In this document: positions 44,408-56,883 of the stretch, piece by piece | Layout of the letters: every line of letters starts with the position of its first letter | Numbering within the stretch: the stretch's first letter is position 1 | Assembly (NCBI GenBank): GCA_031769625.1 | Contig: JAUIMM010000534.1 | Coordinates: forward strand, 12,601,001-12,665,000 | Source: Taudactylus pleione | Taxonomy: Eukaryota > Chordata > Amphibia > Anura > Myobatrachidae | Length of the DNA stretch: 64,000 nt | Reading direction: 5' to 3' | The notes under the pieces: model-generated | What the model was told of the DNA's origin: nothing | Seen by the model: only the letters and a program-made list of their open reading frames with translations | The model's database searches: none | Made by a program: the position numbers and the translations under genes

Positions 44408-44938
44408 GGGCCCGATTCAGCAAGAAACGTACAGATGCAGATGCATGCCCCCGTCCGCTGCGAGAATATGCTAATCAATGCATACGCACGGAGACCGCAG
44501 CACAAGATGCAGACGCCCAGCCCCATACTATGCCGCCCATCTTCCTTTACTCATAGCCTGATCAGCACGCAAGATAGCGTAAACATCGGTAACATCAAGA
44601 ACCATCGGACTCAGCATAATAGCGGTTGACCTGACCTGCCGCAGGATTTTGGCTGCTTCTTCTGTACAGCTTATGGTATGACTGCGTATGCCACTGTACT
44701 GCCTTAATTATGCACACCCATGTAATGGCGTTATAACGCCTGCGTTTGCCTGACCACCTCCCGTCACCGCTCACAAATGGCACTACGTACCTGTCAATTA
44801 ATATCGGAGGGGTCTGTGTACACACTGCGTATAGTCTGCGTACCCTAACCCGATTGCACTGGCATACGCATGCGCAGTGCAAAAACATCGTCTGAGTGCG
44901 TGCATTATCTCCTGTGTGTTCCTTGCTGAATCAGTCCC
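44408..44938. mobile_element. Related 3-bp-duplication element (TGT)
   Basis: The ends GGGCCCGATTCAGCAAG and CTTGCTGAATCAGTCCC are inverted repeats with TGT on both sides (44405-44407 and 44939-44941). The interior differs from the other subfamilies but again contains paired ACGCATGCGC-type blocks. Confidence 0.75.
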
Positions 44939-45544
44939 TGTGTCTCTTATTCATAGATATCTCCCCAGGGTGACATTCCACTTTCTACTGTTCCTCTACC
45001 TTTTCCATTTCAATATATCTTATAATGAAATTGCTGCATCACAACGATCTGTTTCCTCATTCATATGGATGGGCATTAAAGTATTTTGATTTAAATTCTT
45101 CCTGTTGGTTTTCTGACCATTTAAGAACATATAAGAACTACAAAACAATGCCTAGAAATGCCATAGAAGGGAAACGTGGAAGAAAGCTGTTCTCGTTTAT
45201 GGCTTCAGTTGGAAAACATCTATGTCTAAAGAACCCCAGTAGGCAAGCTTTAAATCCATATAGACCATTTATTTTTATACTGTGCACATCACATAATTCA
45301 GTTCTAAGAACATAAGATATTCCAGTTTCTCAAGCCTCAAGCCCTATAGCTTGATTTTACCTGGAGTCCATACAATACCTTTGGGAGCTTACAAAATACA
45401 AAGCATCTTTATGCCTAACATGGATTTTATGACATATCCCACAAGGAAATAAAGAATTAATTTCATGTACTCTCGGATACATTCTCATATTCCATATTCT
45501 ATGGGTTTTTCAACCTAAATGTGTCTGAATGATACATGTGGTGT

Positions 45545-45837
45545 CAGAGCCTTAACTAGACTTTTGGTGCCCTGTGCCAGAGAGAGCATTGGCGACCCCC
45601 CCCATTTTTAAATAGGGACATAAGATAGTGCACCTGAAAAATGGCCATGGCCTCATGGGGAAAGGCCAGGGAAGAGATAAAGAGATAGGGGAGGCCAGGA
45701 GATGCTGGGGATAAAAAAAGAGGAAGCTACAAGTGAGAGTGATTATAAAAAGAAAAACTGACAGGCCCAAACAGTGCTCCCTGCCCTGCGGTGCCCTGTG
45801 TCATGGCACTGGTCGCACTACCCTAGTTACGGCCCTA
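45545..45837. mobile_element. hAT-type MITE, 8-bp target duplication, copy 2
   Basis: The left end CAGAGCCTTAACTAG and right end CTAGTTACGGCCCTA match the copy at 9141-9421. The flanks TGTGGTGT and CGTGGTGT form an 8-bp duplication with one change. Confidence 0.75.
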
Positions 45838-46469
45838 CGTGGTGTGACGCAATACAATCTCCTAACACAATTGACTGCAGCTGTCAAAAGTACGGGCTTG
45901 TTTTAGGAGTTGGAAGAATTGTTGATGTTGGACGCAGAGGAGTAATATTTGGCTAATGTGCATGTGCCAAAGCCGCTCTCTACATCACTTCTGCAATGTC
46001 AGGAAAAAACACCTACCGCGGCTATTTAAAAATGCAGAACAGATTCTGCAGGGCTAAACTGGGGTACCCAGACTGAACCCCCATGTCTGGACATCTATAG
46101 GGGGGTCCCTAGAATATTTCCAGAAAATTTCCATTTTTTTTCGATGATTCAAATTCGCCGGGTCCCGTTTTTGCTATTTTTAAATTGAATACGGGGATAA
46201 AGTGGGCACACGCCCGATACTTTATCCCCAGAAAATCAGCGATGTGGAGCGAAAAGTCCAGCACGGACTTTTCGCTCCCAAATTGAATACGGTTCCTTGT
46301 TGCACACATATATACAAGTGTTACATATCAAATTAATAAGTAAAGTCTCCTGACTAAGATGCATTTGAGGGGAGAAAAATATGCACAACAGGTGCCCGGT
46401 GCTAGCACAGTCACATGAGACCTGGCAGCTCACTCACACCAGGCATATTGCGCTACATGGCATATTGAG

Positions 46470-47217
46470 TCTAGGGGGTGAATTTACTAAGATTTTAGTG
46501 TGGTCGAGTTTTATTTTTTATCTCGATTTGCATCGTCGAATCTTAGGTGATTTTCCCGTTTTTCATCTCGCAAATGTTCTAAGAAGTGAGTTTAGCTGAA
46601 AGTGAATTTTCCGATGGTGATGCAGATTGAGATATCTCCCCCTAGTTGCAAGTTAAAATGAGATTTCTTACCCAAGATTGCAGTGTTTTCTCTCTGCAGA
46701 ACTCTCCTGAGCTAGCAGCCTGAACATATCAGTGAGATATGTGAAGGCTGCTTGTCTGTTATACCTGTAAAAGAAGGGTTAAATGTTTTAAAAAATTATG
46801 TAGGGTGCCCCCCAAAAGTATAACCAGCCCTGGACTGGTCAGCCAGTCCTGGTTCCAAAAATGATGGGGAACAAAACGAGTAGGATTCCACCGTAATTTA
46901 GGAACAATCACCTGGTTGCAGGGCCAGTGCTGGTTTTAAATATAGGGGGGGGGGGGGAATTGCATAGGGGTCCCTTACTTATATATTTAAAACCAGCACC
47001 GGACCCAAACCGACCAGGATGTAATGCCACTACCAGGAGACTCTATTACCAGGTCTCCATGGCCAAGACATTCTCACCACAAGCCGGTCAGGCCAAGCCG
47101 GGGATCTCAGGAGCGGTGGGGACCCCCCAAAAAAGGGGTCCCCCCTCTCCCAAAACCCCAGGCTCGGGGCTCTTCCCCGCACCTCTGGGCTGTGGGTATG
47201 GGGGTAATAAACCCAGG
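46470..47217 (-). repeat. Dispersed repeat family, copy at 47 kb (first part)
   Basis: Homologous to 61650-62420 over about 750 bp: GTGAATTTACTAAGATT start, then CCAGCCCTGGACTGGTCAGC and GGTCTCCATGGCCAA blocks. It continues beyond the SINE at 47580-47900, where it matches 5.9-6.2 kb in opposite orientation. Confidence 0.7.
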
Positions 47218-47539
47218 GCAGCAAAGACGGTTTAATGGTTAGCATTCCTGCCTCACAGCACTGAGGTCATGGGTTCGACCCAACACGGCCCTACCTGTGC
47301 GGAGTTTGTATATTCTTCCTGTGCTTGCGTGGGTTTCCTCCGGGTACTCTGGTTTCCTCCCACACTCCAAAAATATACTGGTAGGTTAATTGGCTCCCAC
47401 CACAAAATAACCCTAGTGTGTATGTGTGTGCGCATGTGGTAGGGGTTATAGAAGTTCCACTGGGGCAGGGACTGATGTGAATGGCCAAATATTCTCTGTA
47501 AAGTGCTGCAGAATATGTGTGCACTATATAAATAGCTGG

Positions 47540-47570
<31 letters not shown>

Positions 47571-47580
47571 TAATAATAAA
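47218..47580 (+). mobile_element. tRNA-derived SINE of V-SINE type with L2-like tail
   Basis: The 5' part resembles a tRNA: an A-box region around TGGTTAGCATTCC and a B box GGGTTCGACCC at 47271-47281. The central part has CGTGGGTTTCCTCCGGGTAC and TTTCCTCCCACA, which I recognise from the conserved middle of V-SINE-like elements. The 3' part, GCACTATATAAATAGC plus (AAT)n, resembles L2-type LINE tails, which suggests mobilisation by an L2 LINE. It interrupts the surrounding dispersed repeat. Confidence 0.85.
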
Positions 47581-47918
47581 GTGTAAAAAAGTATTAAACT
47601 ATTGTTTTTTACAGTGGAACTACAGGTGCCAGCATGCCTGCTCTTTTGACTTGTGGAACTACAAATGCCAGCAGGCGGCCGGCATCCATACCCCCACTGT
47701 AAAATAAATAGTTAAAAAAAGACAGAACACACACTGTATATAGTAGAGCTTTATTACATACCTACCTCAATCACACATACTTACCTTCTGCCAGATATTC
47801 ACGTCCACTTGTCCCCGTAGATCCCATTTGGATGTACCTGAAAAAAAGATCTTATACTCACCTCTATCCTCGCGCTGGTCTCCGTAGCATCCAGTGGGGG
47901 TACCGGTGCCGGCCGCCT

Positions 47919-48550
47919 ACAAACACACATATACATAAAACGGGATGGGTATGGGATGCCGGTGTTCAGGATCCCGGTGGTAAGAATCCCGACGCAGGCA
48001 TCCAGACTAGGTTAGCATCCCGATGGCTGATGGTAACTGTACCCAATTTAACCCCTAATCCTAACCATAATCCTCCCTCCTTGGTGCCTAAACGTAACCT
48101 CCCCCCTAGTGCCTAAACCCAACCCTCCCTCCCCGAAGCCTAAACCTAACCCTCCTCCATTAGTGCCCAACCCTAAACTTCTCCCTAGTGCCTAACCCCT
48201 AATCCTAACTCTCCCCCCAATCCCGCTACTTACCTTAGGGATTCGGGCGGTCGGGATGCCGGTGCCAGTATTTCGATAAAATTTGGGATTCCAGCAACGG
48301 CATTGTGCCCGCCAGAATAGCTGCTGTTGGGATATTAAATGTATTCCCATAAAACATAGGTTTGCAGTGTCTAAATAATATAAATTATGTATATTCTGCT
48401 GTCTTATGCCACAATAACAAAACACCCTATAATTAGTCAAATTAATAATAGCTTAGAGGTCTTAATGGAGAGTTCCACAGTTGTTATACATAGGATATCA
48501 TGATAGGAATACTAAAAGCAGTTCCGGTATTAGGAAGAAAAAAAAAAATA
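47919..48550. repeat. Large inverted repeat, left arm
   Basis: Inverted match to 52750-53396. Shared blocks: ACAAACACACATATACATAA (outer end), the GGGATGCC element, TATGTTTTATGG, GGTGTTTTGTTATTGTGGCA (as complement) and GGATATCATGA. It contains a CCTAA-rich GGGATGCC-family copy at 47945-48345. Confidence 0.8.
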
Positions 48551-48598
48551 TGTTTTCCACAGATATATTCCAGATGCTCTAAAATTTTTTAGAATAAT

Positions 48599-49197
48599 GG
48601 CCCTCATTCAGAGCCGCTCATTAGCGGCAGTAGGCTCGTTCCGAGCGATGTTTGCACATCTGCGCATGCGTACGGTTTTTAGTACGCATGCGCGAACCAG
48701 TCAGTGCGGCCGAAAATCGTTTGTACGCTATATAGCGAGTGCCTGCTATTTTGAGTGACAGAATGAGGCGTATGTGGGTGGTAACAGGGGAAGGTGCTTG
48801 AAAACGGGGGAGTGGATTTCGAACGCAGGCGTGCTTAAAGGTCAAAACGGGCGTTTTAAGGGTGTGCATAATTAATCCAGCAGCGTCATTGACCACGTCA
48901 CTTGGTTTTTTTAAACTCAGAACTGCTCGCAAAATAGCGGTTGAAAAAACCAACCACAAGAATAGCGAGCAGTTCATACGCTGTACGATGTACTCGATTA
49001 ATCAAATAAATAGCGGACATGACGTATGGTGCGAGCGGTCAGGGGGCGTTTTTATCAAATAAACGAGCGTATGTTTTGCTCGCTCGTTCAGACTTAGAGG
49101 TGTGAACAGACTGCAATTTGCGAACGGATCATTTGAATAGCCACCCCTTGTTTTTGAACGAACGACCGCAAATAGCGAACGGCTCTGAATGAGGGCC
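48599..49197. mobile_element. 599-bp-family element, AAT target duplication
   Basis: The ends GGCCCTCATTCAGAGCCG and GAACGGCTCTGAATGAGGGCC are inverted repeats with AAT at 48596-48598 and 49198-49200. It shows paired GCGCATGCGTAC/GTACGCATGCGC arms at about 48662-48693. Confidence 0.85.
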
Positions 49198-50201
49198 AAT
49201 GTTTACAATAGTAAAAATCAGAGCAGTATATGCCTATTAGAGCTGCCTCAGAACAATGGTTATCGGAATGTCTCAGAGTCTTACGAGGTCTCTCACCTGG
49301 GACTGGTATTAGTGTCACTATTAAATACTCACCGTCTGGCTAGAGTATCCTCTGCATACAAAGAGGAACGAGGTGGCAGTTGGTGTCAGTGTCTGGACCT
49401 CGATCACTGTCTAAGTCACCTGGAGTAGGGGTAGGCAACAGAGCGACTCTTGAAGTTCTCGATGTTGCACACTGACTGCAGCAGGACCCAGTAATAGAGG
49501 AGACAGGTATTGCACTGTCTCTGACTCCAGCAAACAAATAGCATGGAGATAGACAGACAGCGTGGCTCTTTGAGTTTCTAGTAGGGGTGTGCACCGGCCA
49601 CTTTTTGTGTTTTGTATTTTGGTTTTGGATCTGGATCTTTCTTCGTGTTTTGGATCTGGATTGGTTTTGCCAAAACCACCCTTCCGTGTTTTGGGTTCTG
49701 GGTTTTGTGTTTTGGATCTGTATTTTTTTGAAAAAAAGCATAAAAACAGCTAAATTCACAGAATTTGTGGGATTTTCTGCTCCTATGCCATTATGAACCT
49801 CAATAACCTTAATTTCCAGTCTATTCTGAACACCTCACACCTCACGATAGTGTTTTTATGTCCAAAAGGTTGCACCGAGGTAGCTGGATGACTATGCTAA
49901 GTGACACGAGTGGGCAGCACAAACACGTGGCCCATCTAGGAGTGACACTGCAGTGGCAGACAGGATGGCAGTTTGAAAAACTAGGCCCCAAACAGTACAT
50001 AATGCAAAGAAAAAAAAAGAAGTGCAAGATGGAATTGTCCTTGGACCCTCTCACCCACCCTTATGTTGTATAAGGGTGGCTCCTCCTTCACTTTCTCCAG
50101 CTGCTTCTGCAAAAGCCTGATGAGGGGAATGACCTGACTCAAGCTGGCAGTGTCTGAACTGACTTCACGTGTGGCAAGTTCAAAGGGCTCCTTTGCCTAT
50201 G

Positions 50202-51284
50202 TCATAGGTGGATGTATAGGCTTGAATGACCTTTTGCTGCTCCTCCATCCTCTGAAGCATATAGAGGGTTCAGTTCTACCGCGTCACAACCTCTTGCTTC
50301 AGGTGATGGCGGGGCAGGTTCAAGAGTGTTTGCTGATGCCCCAGTCTTCGGCACGCAGTCGCTTTTCAGAAAATTCTGCACCACCAAGTTTATTGTGTGA
50401 GCAAAACATGGGATGTGCTGGAATTTGCCCAGATGTAATGCCCGCACAATATTGGTGGCGTTGTCAGATATCACAAATCCCCAGGAGAGTCTAAGTGGGG
50501 TAAGCCACTGGGCGATGATTTCCCTCAGTTCCTCTAAGAGGTTGTCGGCGGTGTACCTCTTACTGAAATCAGTGATACACAGCATAGCCTGCCTTGGAAC
50601 GAGCTGGCGTTTCAGAGATGCTGCTACTGGTGACGCTGCTGTAGTTGCTGCGTAAGGTGCTACATCTACCCAGTGGGCTGTCACAGTCATATAGTCCTTA
50701 GTCTGCCCTGTTGCACTTGTCCACATGACCGTGGTTAAGTGGACATTGGGTACAACTGCATTTTTCAGGACACTGAGGATACTTTTTCTGACGTTTCTGT
50801 ACAGTCTCGGTATCGCCTGCCTAGTGAAGTGGAATCTAGATGGGATTTGGAACCGGGGACACACTACCTCCATCAATTGTCTAAATCCCACTGCACTAAT
50901 GGCGGATACCAGACGCACGTCTAACACCAACATAGCAGTCAAGGCCTCAGTTATACGTTTTGCTTCAGGATGACTGCTGTCGTACTTCATCCTCCTCACT
51001 AAGGACTGTTGGATGGTCAATTGTTTAGTAAAAGTAGTGGTGTTCCTACTTCCTCCAGCAGCAACAGCAGCAGCAGCAGCAGTAGGCATAACAATGCAGG
51101 ATCCTCCAGAGGAATCCTGGATAGGAGAGTCAGTCATGCCAGTGACATGGCCTGCAGGACTACTTCCGATCCTGACTAAGGAGGAAATTGATGAGGAGGG
51201 AGTTGACAATGTGGTTTGCAGGCACTTGGATACAACAGGACAAAGAGATTTAGGTGTCCCTGGACTGCTTACGGTCTTAGCCAA
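50202..51284 (-). pseudogene. hAT transposase, N-terminal and central part, inactive
   Basis: A 360-codon frame. The first 110 residues are low-complexity and serine/alanine-rich; no BED zinc finger is visible. From about residue 120 it matches hAT transposases: LVSAISAVGFRQLMEVVCPR, then TTVMWTSATGQ, MTVTAHW, WGFVISDNATNIV and FAHTINLVVQ. The first catalytic aspartate (usually TTDMWTS) is valine; the second (SDNATN) is kept. After about residue 315 the frame shifts: another phase reads VVTRWNSTLYMLQRMEEQQ near 50250-50320. Downstream, the C-terminal catalytic glutamate and dimerisation region are absent. Related to the remnant at 7.4 kb. Confidence 0.85.
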
Positions 51285-51324
51285 ATTTTCTGAACTTGAC
51301 AGTAACTTTTTATGAACGTAAATA

Positions 51325-52000
51325 CATAAAATTATTTTTTATTTTGTTTGGAGTGCACTTTGGGGGTTACAGCACCCTTTAATGGTCAAGCCAGCCGGCC
51401 CTTTACTTATGACACAGGCGCACGCTTGACGCTACTTTGTTGATGCACGTGTGGCTACTGTGCACAAAATTCAGAATCACAAAAAAATATATATTTTTAT
51501 TTTTTTTGGAGTGCACTTTGGGGGTTACAGCACCCTTTAACGGACAAGCCAGCCGACCCTTTACTTATGACACAGGCACACGCTTGGCGCTACTTTGTTG
51601 ATGCACGTGCGGCTACTGCGCGCACAATTCACAAACACAAAAAAAAATAAAAAATATTTTTTTTGGAGTGCACTTTGGGGGATACAGCACCCTTTAACAG
51701 ACAAGCCAGCTGGCCCTTTACTTATGGGACACAGGCGCATGCTTGGCGCTGCTCCTTTGTTGATGCACGTGCAGCCACAGTGCACACAATTTACAAACAC
51801 AGAAAATATTTTTTTATTTTGTTTGGAGTGCACTTTGGGGGTTACAGCACCCTTTAATGGTCAAGCCAGCCTGCCCTTTACTTATGACACAGGCGCACGC
51901 TTGGCGTTGCTTTGTTGATGCATGTGTGGCTACTGTGCACACAATTCACAAACACAAAAAAAATAAATAATTTTTTTTGGAGTGTACTTTGGGGGAGCAC
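51325..52000. repeat. 157-bp tandem repeat, five copies, in hAT noncoding region
   Basis: GAGTGCACTTT recurs at 51351, 51509, 51666, 51826 and (as GAGTGTACTTT) 51980, a period of 154-160 bp. Each unit contains CAGCACCCTTTAA, GACACAGGCGCACGCTTGGC and TTGTTGATGCACGTG. Confidence 0.9.
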
Positions 52001-52069
52001 CTCTGATGCACAGATTACCCCCTGGACAACACTACAGCACCCCTCTAGGACTACAGCCTTTATGGGACA

Positions 52070-52250
52070 CTGCACAACACAGTCCAGCCAGCCCCTATAG
52101 ACTTTTGAGTGGACACAGCCCCTATGACTGCAACTGACTGCACAACACAGCCCAGCCAGCCCCTATGACAGCAGCACAACACAGCCCAGCCAGCCCCTAT
52201 GGACAACAGCAGCACAACACATCCCAGCCAGCCCTAGCTCCCACCCTCCC
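52070..52250. repeat. Short tandem repeat near the hAT end
   Basis: Repeats of CACAACACAGCCCAGCCAGC and CCCCTATGAC type, three to four copies. Confidence 0.8.
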
Positions 52251-52749
52251 TCTTCACTGACCACAGCCGGAGTGAGAAATGGCGCCGATGCGGGGACCTT
52301 TTATAGAATCCAAAACCCGCGAGATCCGGAAGGCGGGATGATGACGTTTTGCCTCGATTTCAGATCTGAGTCAGGCGGGAAAAGTCGAGTCTGACTCGGA
52401 TACGACTCAGATCGGGGGGGCTCGGGGGGGTTCGGATTTCAGAAATCCGAACCCGCTCATCCCTAGTTTCTAGCAAGCACAATGACTACAACGGGATCCG
52501 GGCAATAGGAGAATCAGATAGTGTGCCATCTCCAGCACTAATAACCGGTTAACGTGTGAAAGCAAACAGGCTAGTCAAATGTTCCAGTCCCCTGAAGGAC
52601 AAATGTCAGTGGCAGATGAAGTACCTCGCTGACCACTTAGGTATACAAATGGTGAAGCTTTTTGGGCAGCCAATGGACAGCAGAATGGAATATTTAATCA
52701 ATGCATTTCATCCTTTGTCTAAGACAAAGGACAAATATATATTTAGTTA

Positions 52750-53396
52750 TTTTTTTCCTAATACCAAAACTGATTTTAGTTACCCTCTCATGATATCCTA
52801 TGTATAACAACTATGGACCTTTCTACTAAGACCACTAGCCTATTATTAATTTTACTAATTATAGGGTGTTTTGTTATTGTGGCATAAGATAGAAGAATAT
52901 AACTTAATTTATTTTATTTAAGCACTCTGGACCTATGTTTTACGGGGTTGGGTATGAAATATCCTCGCTGTCGGGATGCCGCTGTTCAGAATACTGACAG
53001 CGGCACCCTGACAGCCTGAATAACGACACCCATTAGAACGCAAGGTAAGTATTTTCCCTACCCCTAATCCTCCCTCCCCAGTGGCTAAACCTAACCTCCA
53101 CGCACCCTAAACCTAAGACTCCCTCCCCGTTGTCTAAACCTAACCTCCCCCTCCCCGCACCCTAATCCTAAACCTCCCTCCCAATGCCTAACCCTCCCCC
53201 TATAGCCTAAACCTAACCCCGTTACCTAATGCTACCCTCCCCGTGCACCCCGATACTTACCATTCGGGATGCCGACAGTCGGGATACTGGTGCCGGGATC
53301 CTGATCTGTCGGGATTTCAGCACCGGTATTTAGACCGTCGGCATCCCGCATGCCGGGATGCGACTACATCCTGTTTTATGTATATGTGTGTTTGTG
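52750..53396. repeat. Large inverted repeat, right arm
   Basis: Inverted partner of 47919-48550. The GGGATGCC-family copy inside it spans about 52935-53372. Confidence 0.8.
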
Positions 53397-55132
53397 TTAT
53401 TTGTAATAAATTATGTTTACGTTACAAGAGAAGCCTTTTCTTTAGAATATATCTATTAACAGATTGTATTTCTCTTATGATGATCCTCATTGGCACAATC
53501 TAATATATTTCATGTTGGTTTTTCACTCATTACAGATATGGTTAAAAGTATGTGGGTGGAGGCTGCACTTTTCTTGGGTCACAATCTACAGAAAAAAGGA
53601 GGGAGTGGGCTGCTGGAAACATGTAGGATACCCCACCTACATAGAAATTGTGCTAAAACAAAGGGGAACCAGTGCTCCCCAAATGTGACTATTAAAACAC
53701 GCAATATCTATCGGGAAAAAATAAAATTGCATCTGCTACAGGCTATTAATAGAAAGTGTCTTTTATTAATAAATTAGTCCTACAAAAGGTGCATTGGACA
53801 CAAGTAAAAGTATTTAAGAAAAAATAAAAGATAATACTCAAAATAAATACTACAAAGTGACATTGCAAAGTTTCTCCAGCAAAAATGGAGAGTAGTGGGC
53901 ATTAAAAGCTAAAGGGTTGCTGAATATCCTAAATATATTAACCCCATCCCGATCGATCTATGGGGAAACCTTCCTCTTCTGTGGCTGTTAAACAACTGAA
54001 TCAATAGAGAACTAGCCTAGTGTGTTAGCACAGTCTTCTCTGCAAGCACTTTAGTAAACAATCAGCATGTGGGACTGGTGAAATACAATTCTGACCTGTT
54101 GAGATTTATTTCTTTTAAGCAAATGTTGAATATAGAAAGAGTAAACCCGAATCAAAGAAATATTATTATGAAGCTGAAGATCACCTTCTTCACTCAAGTG
54201 GAGCCTCAGGAGTTTGAGGTCCTGATACTCTATTTTGTTTTGTGTGTTTAAACAGTAATATGGACCTACAGCATAGCAGTAATGGGCCCCATACATCAAC
54301 GATGGATCGTCAAAATTCCCAAACCTCAGATGGAGGAGTCAGTCATCGATGAAATCCAACATGTTGGATTTCTCTAATTTGCCGATCCCGAACAAAATAT
54401 GTTTGGCATTGGCAAATCTAGGATTTTTAACATGAAGAATTTCCCTAATTCTCCGACAAATCTGCTATAATCGATGCCCGCCAATCTGCATTTCCGCAAC
54501 TCTGCCTTAAATATTTGGAATAGAAAACTGTGGGAACGCCATGGTAAAAGAGGAACATATGGAAACCCCATATTTATATCCAAACTCTTGTTCTTTGTTT
54601 TCCTTTCAAGATGTTCCTGTTTTATGTCTGATGTGCAAATCTAGATGAGAAAATGAACATACTGCAAAATAATACTTTACTGAAGTTCATATTGTAGTAA
54701 ATATAATTCATTCCAAATAACAGGCTTTAAAATGTCACTTTGAGCATGCTGTGAGGACCTTCAGTACTTCAACCAGCGGCAGTTGTTGTTTACCACTTAC
54801 ATGAGATGAAATTTGAAATCCTTTTATATGAAATAAATTATATTTAATGGAGTACGGTTAGTGCCATATATTTTCCTTTTTTCAGTAAATTAGTTTTATA
54901 TTGTTGTATAGTTCACTCAGCACCAATTCTGACCTGAGTGGATCCTAAATATAGCACATAGTACATCTTGGATCCTTAACCATTGAATATAAGTTGTGGT
55001 CTGTGCTTATGTTTCCCTGACTGTACATATAAACTTTTCTTCTCTCCTTTAGCATATGATTTAATTTGATCTTTGCAGTGGGGTATAATTAACTGTTTCA
55101 AAACTGTGTATCAGAACTATTAGGAAAAGTTA
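53397..55132. other. No gene seen; AT-rich DNA
   Basis: A possible truncated MITE begins at about 54283 (GGGCCCCATACATCAACGAT). No coding sequence could be supported. Confidence 0.4.
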
Positions 55133-55400
55133 AGCTGAGTACACACTAGACGATATATCGTCCGTTCCCGAGGATCGGAGAAACATATCAGTTACATCGT
55201 CTAGTATGTACCCATGCTATACGTTCTCCCTGGGTTGTTAGCAACATCCCCAGTTGGCCCTACTGCAGGGCCCACAGTGGATGTCGCTAATGATGTCATG
55301 CTGCAGAAAGCAGCATGGCATGTCCCTCCCTCCAGTCGGACCCAGCATCGGCAAGTGTGTATGTTGGGCTGGGTACACCTCTTTTGAGGTGTACCCAGCT
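55133..55400. mobile_element. Harbinger-like MITE related to 35964-36274
   Basis: The left end AGCTGAGTACACACTAGACG is preceded by TTA. The right end GGTGTACCCAGCT is followed by GAA, so the duplication is degenerate. Confidence 0.5.
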
Positions 55401-56202
55401 GAAACTCTTTTGACATTCAGAGGTAGTACAGTAGTACACACATACGAGGAGCCAGATTAAGCACCTGCTTTTTCAGTCAGAGGACACATTGAATGTGATT
55501 GGAAGGAAACCAATAACAGAATTTAGTCTGATGAAAAGTAACACTTTGTTTTCTTTTTCTCATGAAGCAAAGTGACAATACAAGTAAGGTTTATCAAACT
55601 TTCTAAATAGGACACAAACGGAGGTGTTGACCACTGCAACCAATAAGATTCTGCTTATCATCTTATATATAGTATGGGTAATACCTCCACTTGTCCTATT
55701 TAGAAGTTTTTATAAATCCCCCCCTCCCTATATCTCCCATCTCAAAGGTTGCTTCTTCTACATTCATCACTCACCATGACAATGATTTTAGAAGCTACAG
55801 TACACTGAAATAAATCTGTGGACTGGATGGCACAGTCACAATCAAATCCCCATTATTTCATCTAAGGAGCAAAGCCAGAATAGAACACTTAATTCCCTTA
55901 GAAGATCTTCCCATAGTCATACATTCATACAGGGTCATCTTATAGGCGGGGCAGACGGGGCAGACATCCAGGGGCCCCCACACTGCTGCAAACATTTTGG
56001 GCCACTCTGGCTGACTCCCAGGCCAGCAGGCAGCAGACAGAACTGCAGTGACAGTGGTTGATGATGGAAGCCCCGCCTCCTCGCTGACATAATGTGTATT
56101 GGGATGGGGTGAGGCCTAATGCCGTGAAGTACCTGCCTCCATTAGAAGTCTGCTCTGCTGCCTGATGCTGTACATAGAGGTAGGGAAGTGTGTACACTCT
56201 CT

Positions 56203-56751
56203 GGGCCTGATTCAGAGCCGGAAGCTCTGAACGAGCGCCCGCTCTGAATCAGGGCGTGTTTTTTTTTTTTCAAAGCAGCCTTTTGGACGCTCGCATAGCT
56301 GTGGGTTACCACCCACAGCTTATGCGAGCGTCCATGATGATGGTCTCGATGGTCAAGACCATCGCGACCATGGGGCTTGCAACGAGAACCTGCGATAGGG
56401 TCTCGGTGACCGCAAGCCCTGGAGTGATTTTGGCTCTATCAGAGCCAAAATCACTCCCACTGACATCACTAGTGTTGTCAGTGGGGCCGGACCCAGACGG
56501 TAGGCGTTCCCATGGGAACGCCTCCGTCTGGCAGCCACGTCCCCGGCATGCCCACCAAAGGGGGCGTGCTGTCACTCACCATCGACAGCACGCCCCCTTT
56601 GGTGCGAGACCCATAACGACGGCTACCCCATCGTTATTCGGGTCTCGCGCATGCGCATGACAGAGCTCCCTCCATCGTGCGCATGCGCACTAGGGCACCA
56701 TCGACCTGCTTGCGAGCGCTCAGCGCTCACGAGCGGGTCTGAATCAGGCCC
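56203..56751. mobile_element. Multi-hairpin element with 3-bp target duplication (TCT), copy 4
   Basis: The 549-bp element starts GGGCCTGATTCAGAGCCG, ends GCGGGTCTGAATCAGGCCC and is flanked by TCT. It is inverted relative to 2327-2876 and 42309-42857 and carries the same hairpin series, for example 56303-56328, 56340-56370, 56424-56459, 56457-56486, 56505-56532, 56561-56602 and 56606-56646. Confidence 0.85.
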
Positions 56752-56852
56752 TCTGTCCCTTCCTCCCTCTCTCCCTTTCTCTCCCCCTCCCTGCCTCTTT
56801 CTCTCTCTAACTCTCTCATGTCTTCTTTCTCTATCTTCCTCCCTGTCCCTCC

Positions 56853-56883
<31 letters not shown>

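Larger units (their letters stand above)
49582..52465 (-). mobile_element. hAT transposon, internally deleted, 8-bp target duplication GTTTCTAG
   Basis: GTTTCTAG is found at 49574-49581 and 52466-52473, directly outside the ends TAGGGGTGTGCACCGG and (complement of the right end) TAGGGATGAGCGGGTTCGG. The 2884-bp element carries a minus-strand transposase fragment (50202-51284) and long tandem arrays on its upstream side (51325-52250). The part encoding the C-terminal half is missing. Confidence 0.9.

Noticed and set aside
47271..47281. tRNA gene
   Set aside because: Only the B box and a weak A box exist; no cloverleaf, and the rest is SINE body.
51325..52000. Regularly spaced repeats considered as a CRISPR array
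   Set aside because: Units are contiguous 157-bp tandem copies without distinct spacers, inside a hAT element of a eukaryotic genome.
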